Part shown: positions 1-7,320 of the stretch, piece after piece
How positions within the stretch are numbered: position 1 is the first letter of the stretch
How the letters are laid out: each line of letters begins with the position of its first letter
Source of the DNA: Candidatus Marinamargulisbacteria bacterium
GTDB taxonomy: Bacteria > Margulisbacteria > Marinamargulisbacteria > UBA817
DNA length: 20,745 nt
Assembly: GCA_023262965.1 (NCBI GenBank)
Contig: JALQXX010000015.1
Span: 1-20,745, forward strand
Direction: 5' to 3'
The notes under the pieces: generated by a model
Seen by the model: the letters and a program-made list of their open reading frames with translations, nothing else
Told to the model about the DNA's origin: nothing
The model's database searches: none
Translations under genes and position numbers: made by a program

Positions 1-708
1 AAACAAACTCTCATGAATATGATGCAAGACTGGGCCCCCGAGCACGTGGCCGAATCCTGGGATAACGTGGGATTGCAATTGGATACACAACGGGATATTC
101 GGCGTGTAGCGGTGGCCTTGGAAATCAATAGTGATACATGGCCCATCATTGAAGCGGGCGATTACGATTGCATTATCACCCACCATCCCTTTCTATTTAA
201 GCCCCTGTCACGGGTGGGGTATTCGTGGACCGATCGTGTGCTGCGCACCATGATTCAACGCGATATGGGCTTGTATGTGAGCCACACCAATTTGGATCGG
301 GTACCAACCGGTGTATCGCATGCCTTAATGCGTCAGTACAACCTGTCCCCCGAATCGGTCCGGGATTTGGTGGATGGTTACGGCAAGGTCGCTGTTTTTT
401 CACATCCGGTGGCACTGGCTGATCTGGAAGAAGCGGTTCCCGTAGCGGCCATGATTATGCCCAACAACACGGCCTTGCAATCCATTGCCTTTGTGGGCGG
501 GTCGGGCAAGTCGTTTGTCGGGGCGGTTATGGACAAAGGGGTGGATGTTTTTATAACAGGGGAACTGGGGTATCACGAGTTGCAGTACTTCCGTCAAGAA
601 AATGTGGGTGTTATTTTATTGGGACACTATCAATCGGAAGTGTTTATTTTGGATGATATTCGGGATCGTTGCCAGGCGTTGGGGATTCATGCGGATGTTA
701 TTGGGTAG
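1..708 (+). CDS. NIF3/YbgI-family dinuclear metal-binding protein (5' end outside window)
   Basis: This is a NIF3 (DUF34/YbgI) family protein. Members form hexameric rings with a two-metal centre; a GTP cyclohydrolase I type 2 label is common but the physiological reaction is unsettled. The metal-site motifs are visible: THHPFLFKPL, SHTNLD and GHYQSEVF, which correspond to the His-His, His/Asp and His...Glu ligands of E. coli YbgI. The first ATG in the window is at 13, but the frame is open to base 1 and reads KQTL just before it. The family normally has about ten more residues before the APxxxAExWDN motif, so the true start is probably left of the window. The length fits the short YbgI form without the inserted PII-like domain. 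The gene converges on glmU with only 19 bp between stop codons and no obvious terminator. Family certain; function uncertain. Confidence 0.9.
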   Translation, partial: KQTLMNMMQDWAPEHVAESWDNVGLQLDTQRDIRRVAVALEINSDTWPIIEAGDYDCIITHHPFLFKPLSRVGYSWTDRVLRTMIQRDMGLYVSHTNLDRVPTGVSHALMRQYNLSPESVRDLVDGYGKVAVFSHPVALADLEEAVPVAAMIMPNNTALQSIAFVGGSGKSFVGAVMDKGVDVFITGELGYHELQYFRQENVGVILLGHYQSEVFILDDIRDRCQALGIHADVIG

Positions 709-727
709 TGTCCATATATACGATTGT

Positions 728-1474
728 TTACGAGAATGGAAAAAGATTGGCCAAAAGCGCCAATTCCGCCGGTGTATTCGCACCACGAACTTCATCGGGG
801 TTGTCAATGCACACACTGGTGATACGTTTTTGGCGACGACTTAGCAATCCAATCACATCGGTCAGGTAATATTCGGATTGATTATTCGCGGTGGTTAGAC
901 CATCCAACGATGTTTGTAAATCCAGGGTATCAAGGCTATAAATGCCACTATTAAATTCCCGAATCGCCAATTCCTGTGGGCTGCAATCGCGTGCTTCCCG
1001 AATCGCAACCAGATCCTGATTTGTGTTTCGAATAATGCGGCCATAGCTACCCGCGTCAGGCAACATTGCTGTTACAACCGTCGCGGATGCGGCCGAGTCA
1101 TGATGGTGGGCCAGTACACGCTGCAATGTTTGCGGCTGAATCAATGGGCAATCCCCGGCTAAAATAAGACTGGTTTGAGGCGCTAAGGACGTTACCGTCT
1201 TTACGCCGCACATCACCGCATGGCCGGTTCCCAATTGATCGGGCTGATACGCGTATAGCACATCAAAATTCCGACAGCTTTCCCGTACCTTCTCATGGTT
1301 ATACCCCACCACAAGGCAGACCGTTGACACCCCGGCTGTTATAACCGACTCAATCACATAATGAAGCATGGGTTTTTGATGAATGGGCTGTAAGACTTTG
1401 GGAATATCCGACTGAAATCGGGTACCTTTCCCAGCTGCTAAAATAATCGCCACTGTCGACGGTTGCTTACCCAT
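728..1474 (-). CDS. glmU: UDP-N-acetylglucosamine pyrophosphorylase, GlmU N-terminal domain only
   Basis: This is a nucleotidyltransferase of the GlmU uridylyltransferase type, expected to make UDP-GlcNAc from UTP and GlcNAc-1-phosphate. Motifs in order: LAAGKGTR (residues 12-19) with the catalytic-type Lys of PKVL at 26, QLGTGHAV (80-87), GDCPL (107-111, metal-binding Asp108), YGRI (144-147), NSGIY (175-179), EYYLTD (201-206) and GANTPAEL near the end. The protein stops at 248 residues. A bifunctional GlmU has about 450, with a C-terminal left-handed beta-helix acetyltransferase that is absent here. The stop is clean and the next gene converges, so there is no fragment of the second domain downstream. 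The ATG overlaps the end of the phosphohexomutase gene by 8 bp, so translation is probably coupled. Another sugar nucleotidyltransferase specificity is possible, but the GlmU-like motifs are strong. Confidence 0.85.
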   Translation of the reverse strand: MGKQPSTVAIILAAGKGTRFQSDIPKVLQPIHQKPMLHYVIESVITAGVSTVCLVVGYNHEKVRESCRNFDVLYAYQPDQLGTGHAVMCGVKTVTSLAPQTSLILAGDCPLIQPQTLQRVLAHHHDSAASATVVTAMLPDAGSYGRIIRNTNQDLVAIREARDCSPQELAIREFNSGIYSLDTLDLQTSLDGLTTANNQSEYYLTDVIGLLSRRQKRITSVCIDNPDEVRGANTPAELALLANLFPFS

Positions 1475-2942
1475 CCAATGCCTTACTAAAAATAGCCTTT
1501 AACGTTTGAATATAGGCATGGGCTTTGGTTGGGGTTCGTGACTCGGCGTATAAACGAATCACAGGCTCCGTTCCCGATAATCGAACCAGGGCCCAATCAT
1601 GATTGGTGAATAGAATTTTAATACCATCTTTGGTAATCACCTCGCGTACGTCGCTATGCAATAATTCCGATAGTCGTTCCGGTGTGTTTGGCACGATCTG
1701 CAGCAATCGCTCCGGCGCATGCTCCGACACCACCAAATGATCTTCAGAAAAACTGTATGTGCCGTAACGGGCATCGATCGCTTTGGCCAGGTCATGCAGA
1801 CGGGCATTGGTTTTTTGCATTATTCCCAAAATTACCAAGATCGGTAAAAATCCGCATTTGTCATAAGTATGTATCGACGCTGAAAATCCACCGGATGATT
1901 CCACCCCCAGGCCGATGATATGGCGTGATGTCGCGGATTTCAAACTGTCCGCAATGTACTTGAACCCAATACACGTTTCTTTAACCCGAATGTGATGGGC
2001 CGCACACACTTGTTTGACCAATACCGAATTGGCCAGTGTTGTTGCCACCGAGCCTACCGGGATGGTCGCCGCCATCATATAATCAATAATAATGGCTGTA
2101 ATTTTTTCGGGGGACACAATCTCACCATATTCATCAATCATTAAGTGACGATCGGCGTCGGGATCATTGGCAAAGCCAATGCAGACGTACTGTTTGCAAT
2201 CGGCTTGCATGGCGGCTAGGGATTCCGGATCCGTGGGATTTGGAATCTTAAAATTAAAATCCGAGGAATAATTATTGTTTCGCCAGTGAATCGTTCCGGT
2301 GTGATCTTGGGTTAACTGTTGCCAAATACCAATAGCACTCCCGCATTTCAAATCAATAACATAGGTGTCTGAAAATGAGGGTAAATCCAGCCCAAATGTA
2401 TGAACCAATACCCGATGCAAGTGATCAATAAAGGCGTTTGTGTACGATACTGTTTTAAAAAAATCCTTCGAAATGCTGAGCGATTTATTGGATAATGTGT
2501 CCATTAATACATTCGCAGCATCCGCAATCCACGTGGTTAATTGTATGGGCGCGGGGGCTCCGGTATCATCATTGATTTTGAGCCCATTGTAGTTGGGGGG
2601 GTTGTGTGAGGCCGATAAAATAATGCCCAAGTCGTACGCATGCTCGCGAACCGCCCAAGATACCACCGGCGTCGGGCAAAATGTCTCCGAAAAATCCACG
2701 CGAATGCGATGATTGGTCAAACACGCGACTAAAGGGTGGGTGTATGAATTGTCCGCCAATGAGGGGCTATTTCCCGTACGCGTATCGTACCCAATAAATA
2801 CCGAAGGGTTTGAAATTTTTTTATATTTCAAATACTGGACAATGGCCGTCGCCAAAACCACAACATGCCGTTGCGTAAATGTGCTGCCAATAATCCCCCG
2901 ATACCCCGACGTTCCAAAGTGAATGGGTGACGTTAACATCAT
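1467..2942 (-). CDS. Phosphoglucomutase/phosphomannomutase family protein
   Basis: This is an alpha-D-phosphohexomutase, which interconverts hexose 6-phosphate and 1-phosphate through a phosphoserine. All four signature loops are present: the phosphoserine loop SASHNPP (Ser112 in a 491-residue protein), the metal loop DPDADR (260-265), the sugar loop GVESSGG (346-352, usually GEESGG) and the phosphate-binding loop RLSGTEPVIR (454-463). The start FGTSGYRGIIG and the length suggest the larger PGM/PMM group rather than classic GlmM of about 445 residues. Because it overlaps the GlmU-type gene, glucosamine-phosphate mutase activity is a reasonable inference but is not proven. It lies 20 bp after rmuC on the same strand. 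Two ATGs occur in tandem at the start, with only a weak purine-rich stretch (GATGAG) just upstream. Confidence 0.9.
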   Translation of the reverse strand: MMLTSPIHFGTSGYRGIIGSTFTQRHVVVLATAIVQYLKYKKISNPSVFIGYDTRTGNSPSLADNSYTHPLVACLTNHRIRVDFSETFCPTPVVSWAVREHAYDLGIILSASHNPPNYNGLKINDDTGAPAPIQLTTWIADAANVLMDTLSNKSLSISKDFFKTVSYTNAFIDHLHRVLVHTFGLDLPSFSDTYVIDLKCGSAIGIWQQLTQDHTGTIHWRNNNYSSDFNFKIPNPTDPESLAAMQADCKQYVCIGFANDPDADRHLMIDEYGEIVSPEKITAIIIDYMMAATIPVGSVATTLANSVLVKQVCAAHHIRVKETCIGFKYIADSLKSATSRHIIGLGVESSGGFSASIHTYDKCGFLPILVILGIMQKTNARLHDLAKAIDARYGTYSFSEDHLVVSEHAPERLLQIVPNTPERLSELLHSDVREVITKDGIKILFTNHDWALVRLSGTEPVIRLYAESRTPTKAHAYIQTLKAIFSKALDG

Positions 2943-2962
2943 CTCATCAGTCTAAAATAGTT

Positions 2963-4285
2963 TCATGGATTTGTCACATCCAATCGTTTTGATGCCATTG
3001 CCTCCGAATATACAGCGGTATCGGGTAGTTGTTTACGTGCTTTAATACCCAATTGTTCTAATTTTTTGGTCCGACCAATAATATTCCCCGTTCCTTCCGA
3101 CAACTTTTTGCTCAAACTGGCATAGGTGGTTGTTACTGTATTTAATTGACGTCCCATTTGATTTAAATCCTCCAAAAAAGACACGAATTTATCATAAAGC
3201 TTACCGCCTTCTTCGGCGATATCCAAGGCGTGTTTATTTTGCCGATCATTGGTCCACATGGTGGCAATAATGCGCAATGTTGCCAAGAGCGAGGATGGGC
3301 TAACCAGCAAGACATTGTTATTAAGGGCATCCAAAAAAAGGCTGTCATTGTGTTGCATGGCCAGGCCAAATGCGGGCTCAATGGGCATAAACATAATCAC
3401 AAAGTCGGGACTATTGGTCGTCAATTGGGTATAATTTTTGTCACGCAATTGTTTGATATGGCTGCGTATTGAGGACACGTGGCGATCCAGGGCCGCTTTT
3501 TTTTCATCGGCGTTTTCGGTGGCAAAATACTGAGCGTAGGCGGTTAAGGATACTTTGGCATCAATAATAAGGTGGCGATTTTCGGGTAAGTGGACAATCA
3601 CATCCGGCTGACGGCGACCTTCCGCTGTGGTAAATGATGGTTGCACCGTAAACTCCCGTCCTTTTTGAAGGCCGGATGTTTCCAATAAGCGTTCCAAAAT
3701 TGTTTCGCCCCAATTCCCCTGAACTTTGGATTCCCCTTTTAGAGCGGTGCTTAAGTTTTTGGCTTCTAAGGCCATGGTTTGGTTTAAATTTAATAGTTGC
3801 TTAAGTTCACCTTGAAGACTGGCCCGTTCCTTAGCTTCATGGGTATAACTATCCGTGACTTTTTTACCCAAATCCATAAGTTTTTCGGTGAACGGTTTCA
3901 AAACATCGGTCAAATTCTCTCGATTATGCTGGGTAACGGTTTGGGTGGTTTTGGATAATAATCGATTGGCCATGTTTTCAAACTCGGTGGTGAGGCGTTT
4001 TTGTAGCGTATCCGTATCGGCTTTTTGGCTGGCCAATGCATCGGTTAAATGACGGTTGGTGGCATCCAAACGGGCGTTTTGTTGATGGAGGGTGGTGATG
4101 GTGTTGCGTAACTCAGAGATGGTTTGGGTAGCGGTTGCCAGTTCGTTTTCAATAAATGCAATGCGGGCTTGTGCAACAGCATAATCGTTTCGAACCGATG
4201 CATTCTGACGGTTTCGCAGTAGCCACCCGCTCATTAGGCCAACTAGGTTGGCGACAACCATTAAAAGGATCCATGAACTAATCAC
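2963..4285 (-). CDS. rmuC: RmuC-family DNA recombination protein
   Basis: RmuC is a predicted nuclease-like protein that in E. coli limits inversions at short inverted repeats. The 440-residue product has the family layout: an N-terminal membrane anchor (about residues 5-23), a long coiled coil (about 30-185), then the restriction-endonuclease-like domain. In that domain I see QGNWGE (189-194), PDVIVHLP (227-234), IIDAKVSL (240-247, with the Asp and Lys expected of a PD-(D/E)XK fold), MPIEPAF (300-306) and the conserved stretch around VSPSSLLATL (328-337). The start is GTG with a GGAG Shine-Dalgarno 7 nt upstream. It appears to be the first gene of a unit with the phosphohexomutase and glmU. 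Confidence 0.93.
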   Translation of the reverse strand: MISSWILLMVVANLVGLMSGWLLRNRQNASVRNDYAVAQARIAFIENELATATQTISELRNTITTLHQQNARLDATNRHLTDALASQKADTDTLQKRLTTEFENMANRLLSKTTQTVTQHNRENLTDVLKPFTEKLMDLGKKVTDSYTHEAKERASLQGELKQLLNLNQTMALEAKNLSTALKGESKVQGNWGETILERLLETSGLQKGREFTVQPSFTTAEGRRQPDVIVHLPENRHLIIDAKVSLTAYAQYFATENADEKKAALDRHVSSIRSHIKQLRDKNYTQLTTNSPDFVIMFMPIEPAFGLAMQHNDSLFLDALNNNVLLVSPSSLLATLRIIATMWTNDRQNKHALDIAEEGGKLYDKFVSFLEDLNQMGRQLNTVTTTYASLSKKLSEGTGNIIGRTKKLEQLGIKARKQLPDTAVYSEAMASKRLDVTNP

Positions 4286-4645
4286 GTGGCTTCTCCATGG
4301 TTACAGTGTATCATGCGCAAACTGAGATAGCACTATCATACCCATTTCCGTAGACATGAGTCTTGTTTTGTTCCCCATCAGTTGGCCTATTTGTATCACA
4401 CGGTTACAACGGTTCGTTTGTTTTGAGAATGGCGATTACATCGGACTCTGATATAGCCATTATATTAGCAATTACTTCAATGGCGATCTCTCGGGTTGAT
4501 GAAACTGCACAACCAAAGATCCCGACCGCTTGCTGGATCATGCAATGGTGTTTGCGTGGGTCCATAACAACGGCATTACATCGACCAAATATATTTTTTA
4601 AAAGGCGTGAGCCTATTGCTTTTTTAGCTGTAACATTTTCGCAGC
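4286..4645. other. Intergenic stretch between the photolyase gene and rmuC
   Basis: About 360 bp without a convincing gene. It should hold the rmuC promoter, but I cannot pick a clear -35/-10 pair. A perfect 12-bp inverted repeat, GATAG-CA-CTATC, lies at 4326-4337, about 40 bp upstream of the rmuC start, and could be an operator. A short hairpin with stem AGGC/GCCT (4603-4614), flanked by A and T runs, might end the minus-strand unit that finishes at 4646. A plus-strand open frame of 119 codons (4363-4722) runs antisense into the photolyase gene and has no protein-family character, so I read it as chance. The minus strand has a small open frame listed separately. Confidence 0.5.
4404..4636 (-). 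other. Possible small unrecognised ORF or gene remnant, interrupted near its start
   Basis: On the minus strand a frame is open from 4655 to a TAA at 4404-4406. From the ATG at 4565 it encodes 53 residues of helix-like composition (for example STREIAIEVIANIM, then ISESDVIAILKTN). The open frame continues upstream of that ATG with plausible residues (KKAIGSRLLKNIFGRC) but has no start codon there. An ATG at 4636, 9 nt after the photolyase stop, reads MLQLKKQ and then stops; one extra A in the A6 run (plus strand T6 at 4620-4625) would join it to the long frame and give about 77 residues. This may be a frameshifted remnant, a slippage-expressed small protein, a sequencing error, or chance. I do not recognise the family. 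Confidence 0.25.
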
Positions 4646-5848
4646 TCAGGTTGCATCATGCGCCCAGCGATCACGATAAGCACCGGTGGGATCGTATCGT
4701 TCGGCCTGATTGGCGACATTAAACACCCGTTTATGGGCGGAATTACCCACGCCAGCAATATACATCCAATTCCCGCCATTATTGGCCACATCATGATCCA
4801 TCAAATAATGACCAAATACAGCGGCTCCAAATCGCCAATCTTGGTTTAAATCATGAATCAAATAGCTGGCGGCATTTTGGCGTGCGCGATTGGACAGCCA
4901 TCCGGTCTGACGGAGTTCGTTCATCGCGGCGTTCACCAAGCGATCCGCTGTGCGGCCCATCACCCATGCCTGGCGATGGTGATCATTTACCTCAGGAACC
5001 GCCGTCGGTTGGGCCTGAATACCCCCGTAAGTGAACCATTGATCGGCGTATTTTTTGTACTGCCACTGAAAAAATTCCCGCCATAATAATTCAAATACCA
5101 ACCAATAGGTGCCACTGGTTTGGGTAACCGATGCTTCAAAATGCTGGATTTCGGAATACACCTGACGGGCCGACAAACAACCATGCGCCAAATAGGCGGA
5201 TAGATGGGAGGAAAAATGGCGGCCCATCAACTGATTGCGCGTCTCTTTGTAGTGGCAAATCGCTTGAGATTCCCAAATATACGCATGCAAATGGGCCTTG
5301 GCAGCCGTTTCGCCCCTCGATTTGGAATGGGGTGGGGGGGTCATCCGCGGTAATAATGGCATCCAGGGGTGCGGTTTGGCCTCAACCCGACGACGAAACG
5401 GGGTAAAGCTTCGAGGCAATGTGGCCATGTCCATGCTGTCAAATAGGGTCCAATCCCACTCGGTGTGAAAAGGGATGTCATGATGCCTGCAATAATCGGC
5501 TACCGCCTGCATGCCACGCGCTTCATATCCCCCTATTTGTTCGGGGAAAATGACCCGAATCCGCCTATGCGTCTGATAAATGGTCCGAATAGCCCCAACC
5601 CAATCGGTGGTATATTCGGTGAGTGTGAGCCCTTTTTGACGCAACCCATTGGCTAAATCCGCAACACAGGCGTCCCAAAACGCCCATTGATGCGGGCCGC
5701 GTACGGTATAGCCGTACCAGGGTTGGTCATACCAGCTCACGCAACGGCATACAATCGGCAAAACAGGGTCATTAAAGGCCAGGGCGGTATCCAGAACCCG
5801 ATTGTCGGATACGCGCAATTGGTTTACCAATACCGCAACGGTTAGCAT
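4646..5848 (-). CDS. CRY-DASH-type photolyase/cryptochrome
   Basis: This is a flavoprotein of the DASH cryptochrome clade. Members repair cyclobutane pyrimidine dimers, mainly in single-stranded DNA, using light, and may also act in signalling. The N-terminal alpha/beta domain begins with a photolyase-like LRVSDNRVLD. The FAD-binding helical domain carries YKETRNQLMG (200-209), LSAYLAHGCLSARQ (217-229), TYWLVFELLWREFF (247-260), GWLSNRARQNAASYL (316-330), DWRFGA (337-342) and NWMYIAGVGN (360-369); these patterns, especially the last, are typical of CRY-DASH. At 400 residues it is shorter than many members because of a compact linker near 160-180 and a short C-terminus. Its ATG overlaps the end of the upstream photolyase-like gene by 7 bp, so both are probably translated from one mRNA. 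Confidence 0.9.
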   Translation of the reverse strand: MLTVAVLVNQLRVSDNRVLDTALAFNDPVLPIVCRCVSWYDQPWYGYTVRGPHQWAFWDACVADLANGLRQKGLTLTEYTTDWVGAIRTIYQTHRRIRVIFPEQIGGYEARGMQAVADYCRHHDIPFHTEWDWTLFDSMDMATLPRSFTPFRRRVEAKPHPWMPLLPRMTPPPHSKSRGETAAKAHLHAYIWESQAICHYKETRNQLMGRHFSSHLSAYLAHGCLSARQVYSEIQHFEASVTQTSGTYWLVFELLWREFFQWQYKKYADQWFTYGGIQAQPTAVPEVNDHHRQAWVMGRTADRLVNAAMNELRQTGWLSNRARQNAASYLIHDLNQDWRFGAAVFGHYLMDHDVANNGGNWMYIAGVGNSAHKRVFNVANQAERYDPTGAYRDRWAHDAT

Positions 5849-7320
5849 GTTACCCGTTTAATAAAGGCCTCAGCAGCCCTAAATAAGGCCTGCTTTCGTT
5901 CAGCGGCCATGGTTGTTACTTGGCGTACGGCCAAGCCCATACGGGCATTTTTGGCTAAAAAATCAGCATGATTGGCGACAAATCGCCAATACAGACCATC
6001 CGAAATGGGACACCAATCCCCATCCGGATAATGACTCATACGGCGAATATAATTGGATCCACATAAATAGGGTTTTGTAGCAAATAATCCCCCATCACTG
6101 TACTGGCTCATACCGAATACATTGGGTCCCATCACCCATTCACTGGCATCCACAAACAGGGCCATAAACCAGTCGTACGATGCCCGTGGGGATACTTCAC
6201 ACATGAGCATGGTTGCCCCAATAACCATCAATCGATTGATGTGGTGGGTATACCCCCGACGAATCACCGCACGAATGGCGTCATCCAACGGGCGATGACC
6301 CGTGTCGCCGGTCCACCAACACGGGCGCAGTTGGCGATGATGATCAAAAAAATTCATGGAATGCTGTGTGTCGCCATACACATAATCAATGCCACGAATA
6401 AACTCCCGCCAGCCCACCACTTGTCGTAAAAATCCTTCGCGGGCGTTTAGGGGAATGCTGGATTGGTTCAAAAAATCATCGGTAATAATATCGGTGGGAG
6501 ATAACAAGCCACAATTCAACAGCGGTGCTAGTGCCGAATGAAACAAAAAATCGTCTCGGGTATCAATGGCATCTTCATAATCGCCAAATGCGGGCATGTA
6601 CCGGTTACGAACATCGGCCCACCACGCCAAGGCATCCGCCCGTGTTACAGGCAACCACAAATCACAGGCATCGCCAGGGCAGTGGGTAAAATGCGTATTC
6701 ACGGTTTGAATCACCGCTTGAGTGATGCCTGAATGGGGCGGAAACGAGCGCGGTGGGATGACGCAATCACGGGGGCATGGTTTGCGGTTCATCGCGTCAA
6801 AACTGTACTGCCCACCACAGGGTTTTCCGTTTTCCATTAACCAACCGTGATCCCGACGCACCCGTTCATAATACGTTTTCATAAACGGCTTTTTAACCGT
6901 ACGTGTATACGCTACAAAATGATCCGTCGATTGAATAAACAAGGGCGATGGAATCGTTTGCCACTGCATTCCAGCCTCTACAAAATGACGGCGCAATGGT
7001 GTCGCCACCTGACGATCCACAATCTCGATGCTCCGTATATGGGTGCATCCGGGCACCCAATGACGAATGGTATGGGCCACATCCCCATCATAATCGGGAT
7101 CAAATGCCTGATAACATACCGTATAACCGTGTTCACGCAGGGCCTGTGCGTAATGGCGCATGGCGGCAAAAAAGAAGGCGATTTTAATACGGTGGTGCGG
7201 AATATCGGCGCAAAAGGTCTTGTGTTCCATCATCACCACAGGAATGGCGATATCCAAATGATCCCAGGGGTACACCAATTGATTGCCCAGCACCAATTGG
7301 CAGGGGATTGCGGCGGGCAT
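5842..7320 (-). CDS. PF04244-family (6-4)-type photolyase/cryptochrome with most Fe-S ligands missing
   Basis: This 492-residue protein belongs to the deoxyribodipyrimidine photolyase-related family (PF04244; PhrB/CryB, 'FeS-BCP'), whose characterised members repair (6-4) photoproducts. The N-terminus LVLGNQL, VVMMEH and KIAFFFAAMRHYA matches the antenna domain. The C-terminal half carries GWREFIRG (303-310), THHINRLM (358-365), DASEWVMGPNVFGMSQYSDG (391-410) and TKPYLCGSNYI. In Agrobacterium PhrB a [4Fe-4S] cluster is held by Cys350, Cys438, Cys441 and Cys454. The position matching Cys350 is Pro344 (in TGDTGHRPLDDAI). The CxxC after MSxY is missing because that segment is shortened to MSHYPDGDWCP (428-438). 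Only Cys437 matches the fourth ligand. It shares one base with the coaBC stop (TAATG). Alignment by eye; family call firm, ligand loss likely. Confidence 0.9.
   Translation of the reverse strand: MPAAIPCQLVLGNQLVYPWDHLDIAIPVVMMEHKTFCADIPHHRIKIAFFFAAMRHYAQALREHGYTVCYQAFDPDYDGDVAHTIRHWVPGCTHIRSIEIVDRQVATPLRRHFVEAGMQWQTIPSPLFIQSTDHFVAYTRTVKKPFMKTYYERVRRDHGWLMENGKPCGGQYSFDAMNRKPCPRDCVIPPRSFPPHSGITQAVIQTVNTHFTHCPGDACDLWLPVTRADALAWWADVRNRYMPAFGDYEDAIDTRDDFLFHSALAPLLNCGLLSPTDIITDDFLNQSSIPLNAREGFLRQVVGWREFIRGIDYVYGDTQHSMNFFDHHRQLRPCWWTGDTGHRPLDDAIRAVIRRGYTHHINRLMVIGATMLMCEVSPRASYDWFMALFVDASEWVMGPNVFGMSQYSDGGLFATKPYLCGSNYIRRMSHYPDGDWCPISDGLYWRFVANHADFLAKNARMGLAVRQVTTMAAERKQALFRAAEAFIKRVTC

Noticed and set aside
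4363-4722. Plus-strand open frame of 119 codons in the 4.3-4.7 kb gap
   Set aside because: It has no recognisable motif or Shine-Dalgarno, ends antisense inside the photolyase gene, and looks like the shadow of the minus-strand frame.
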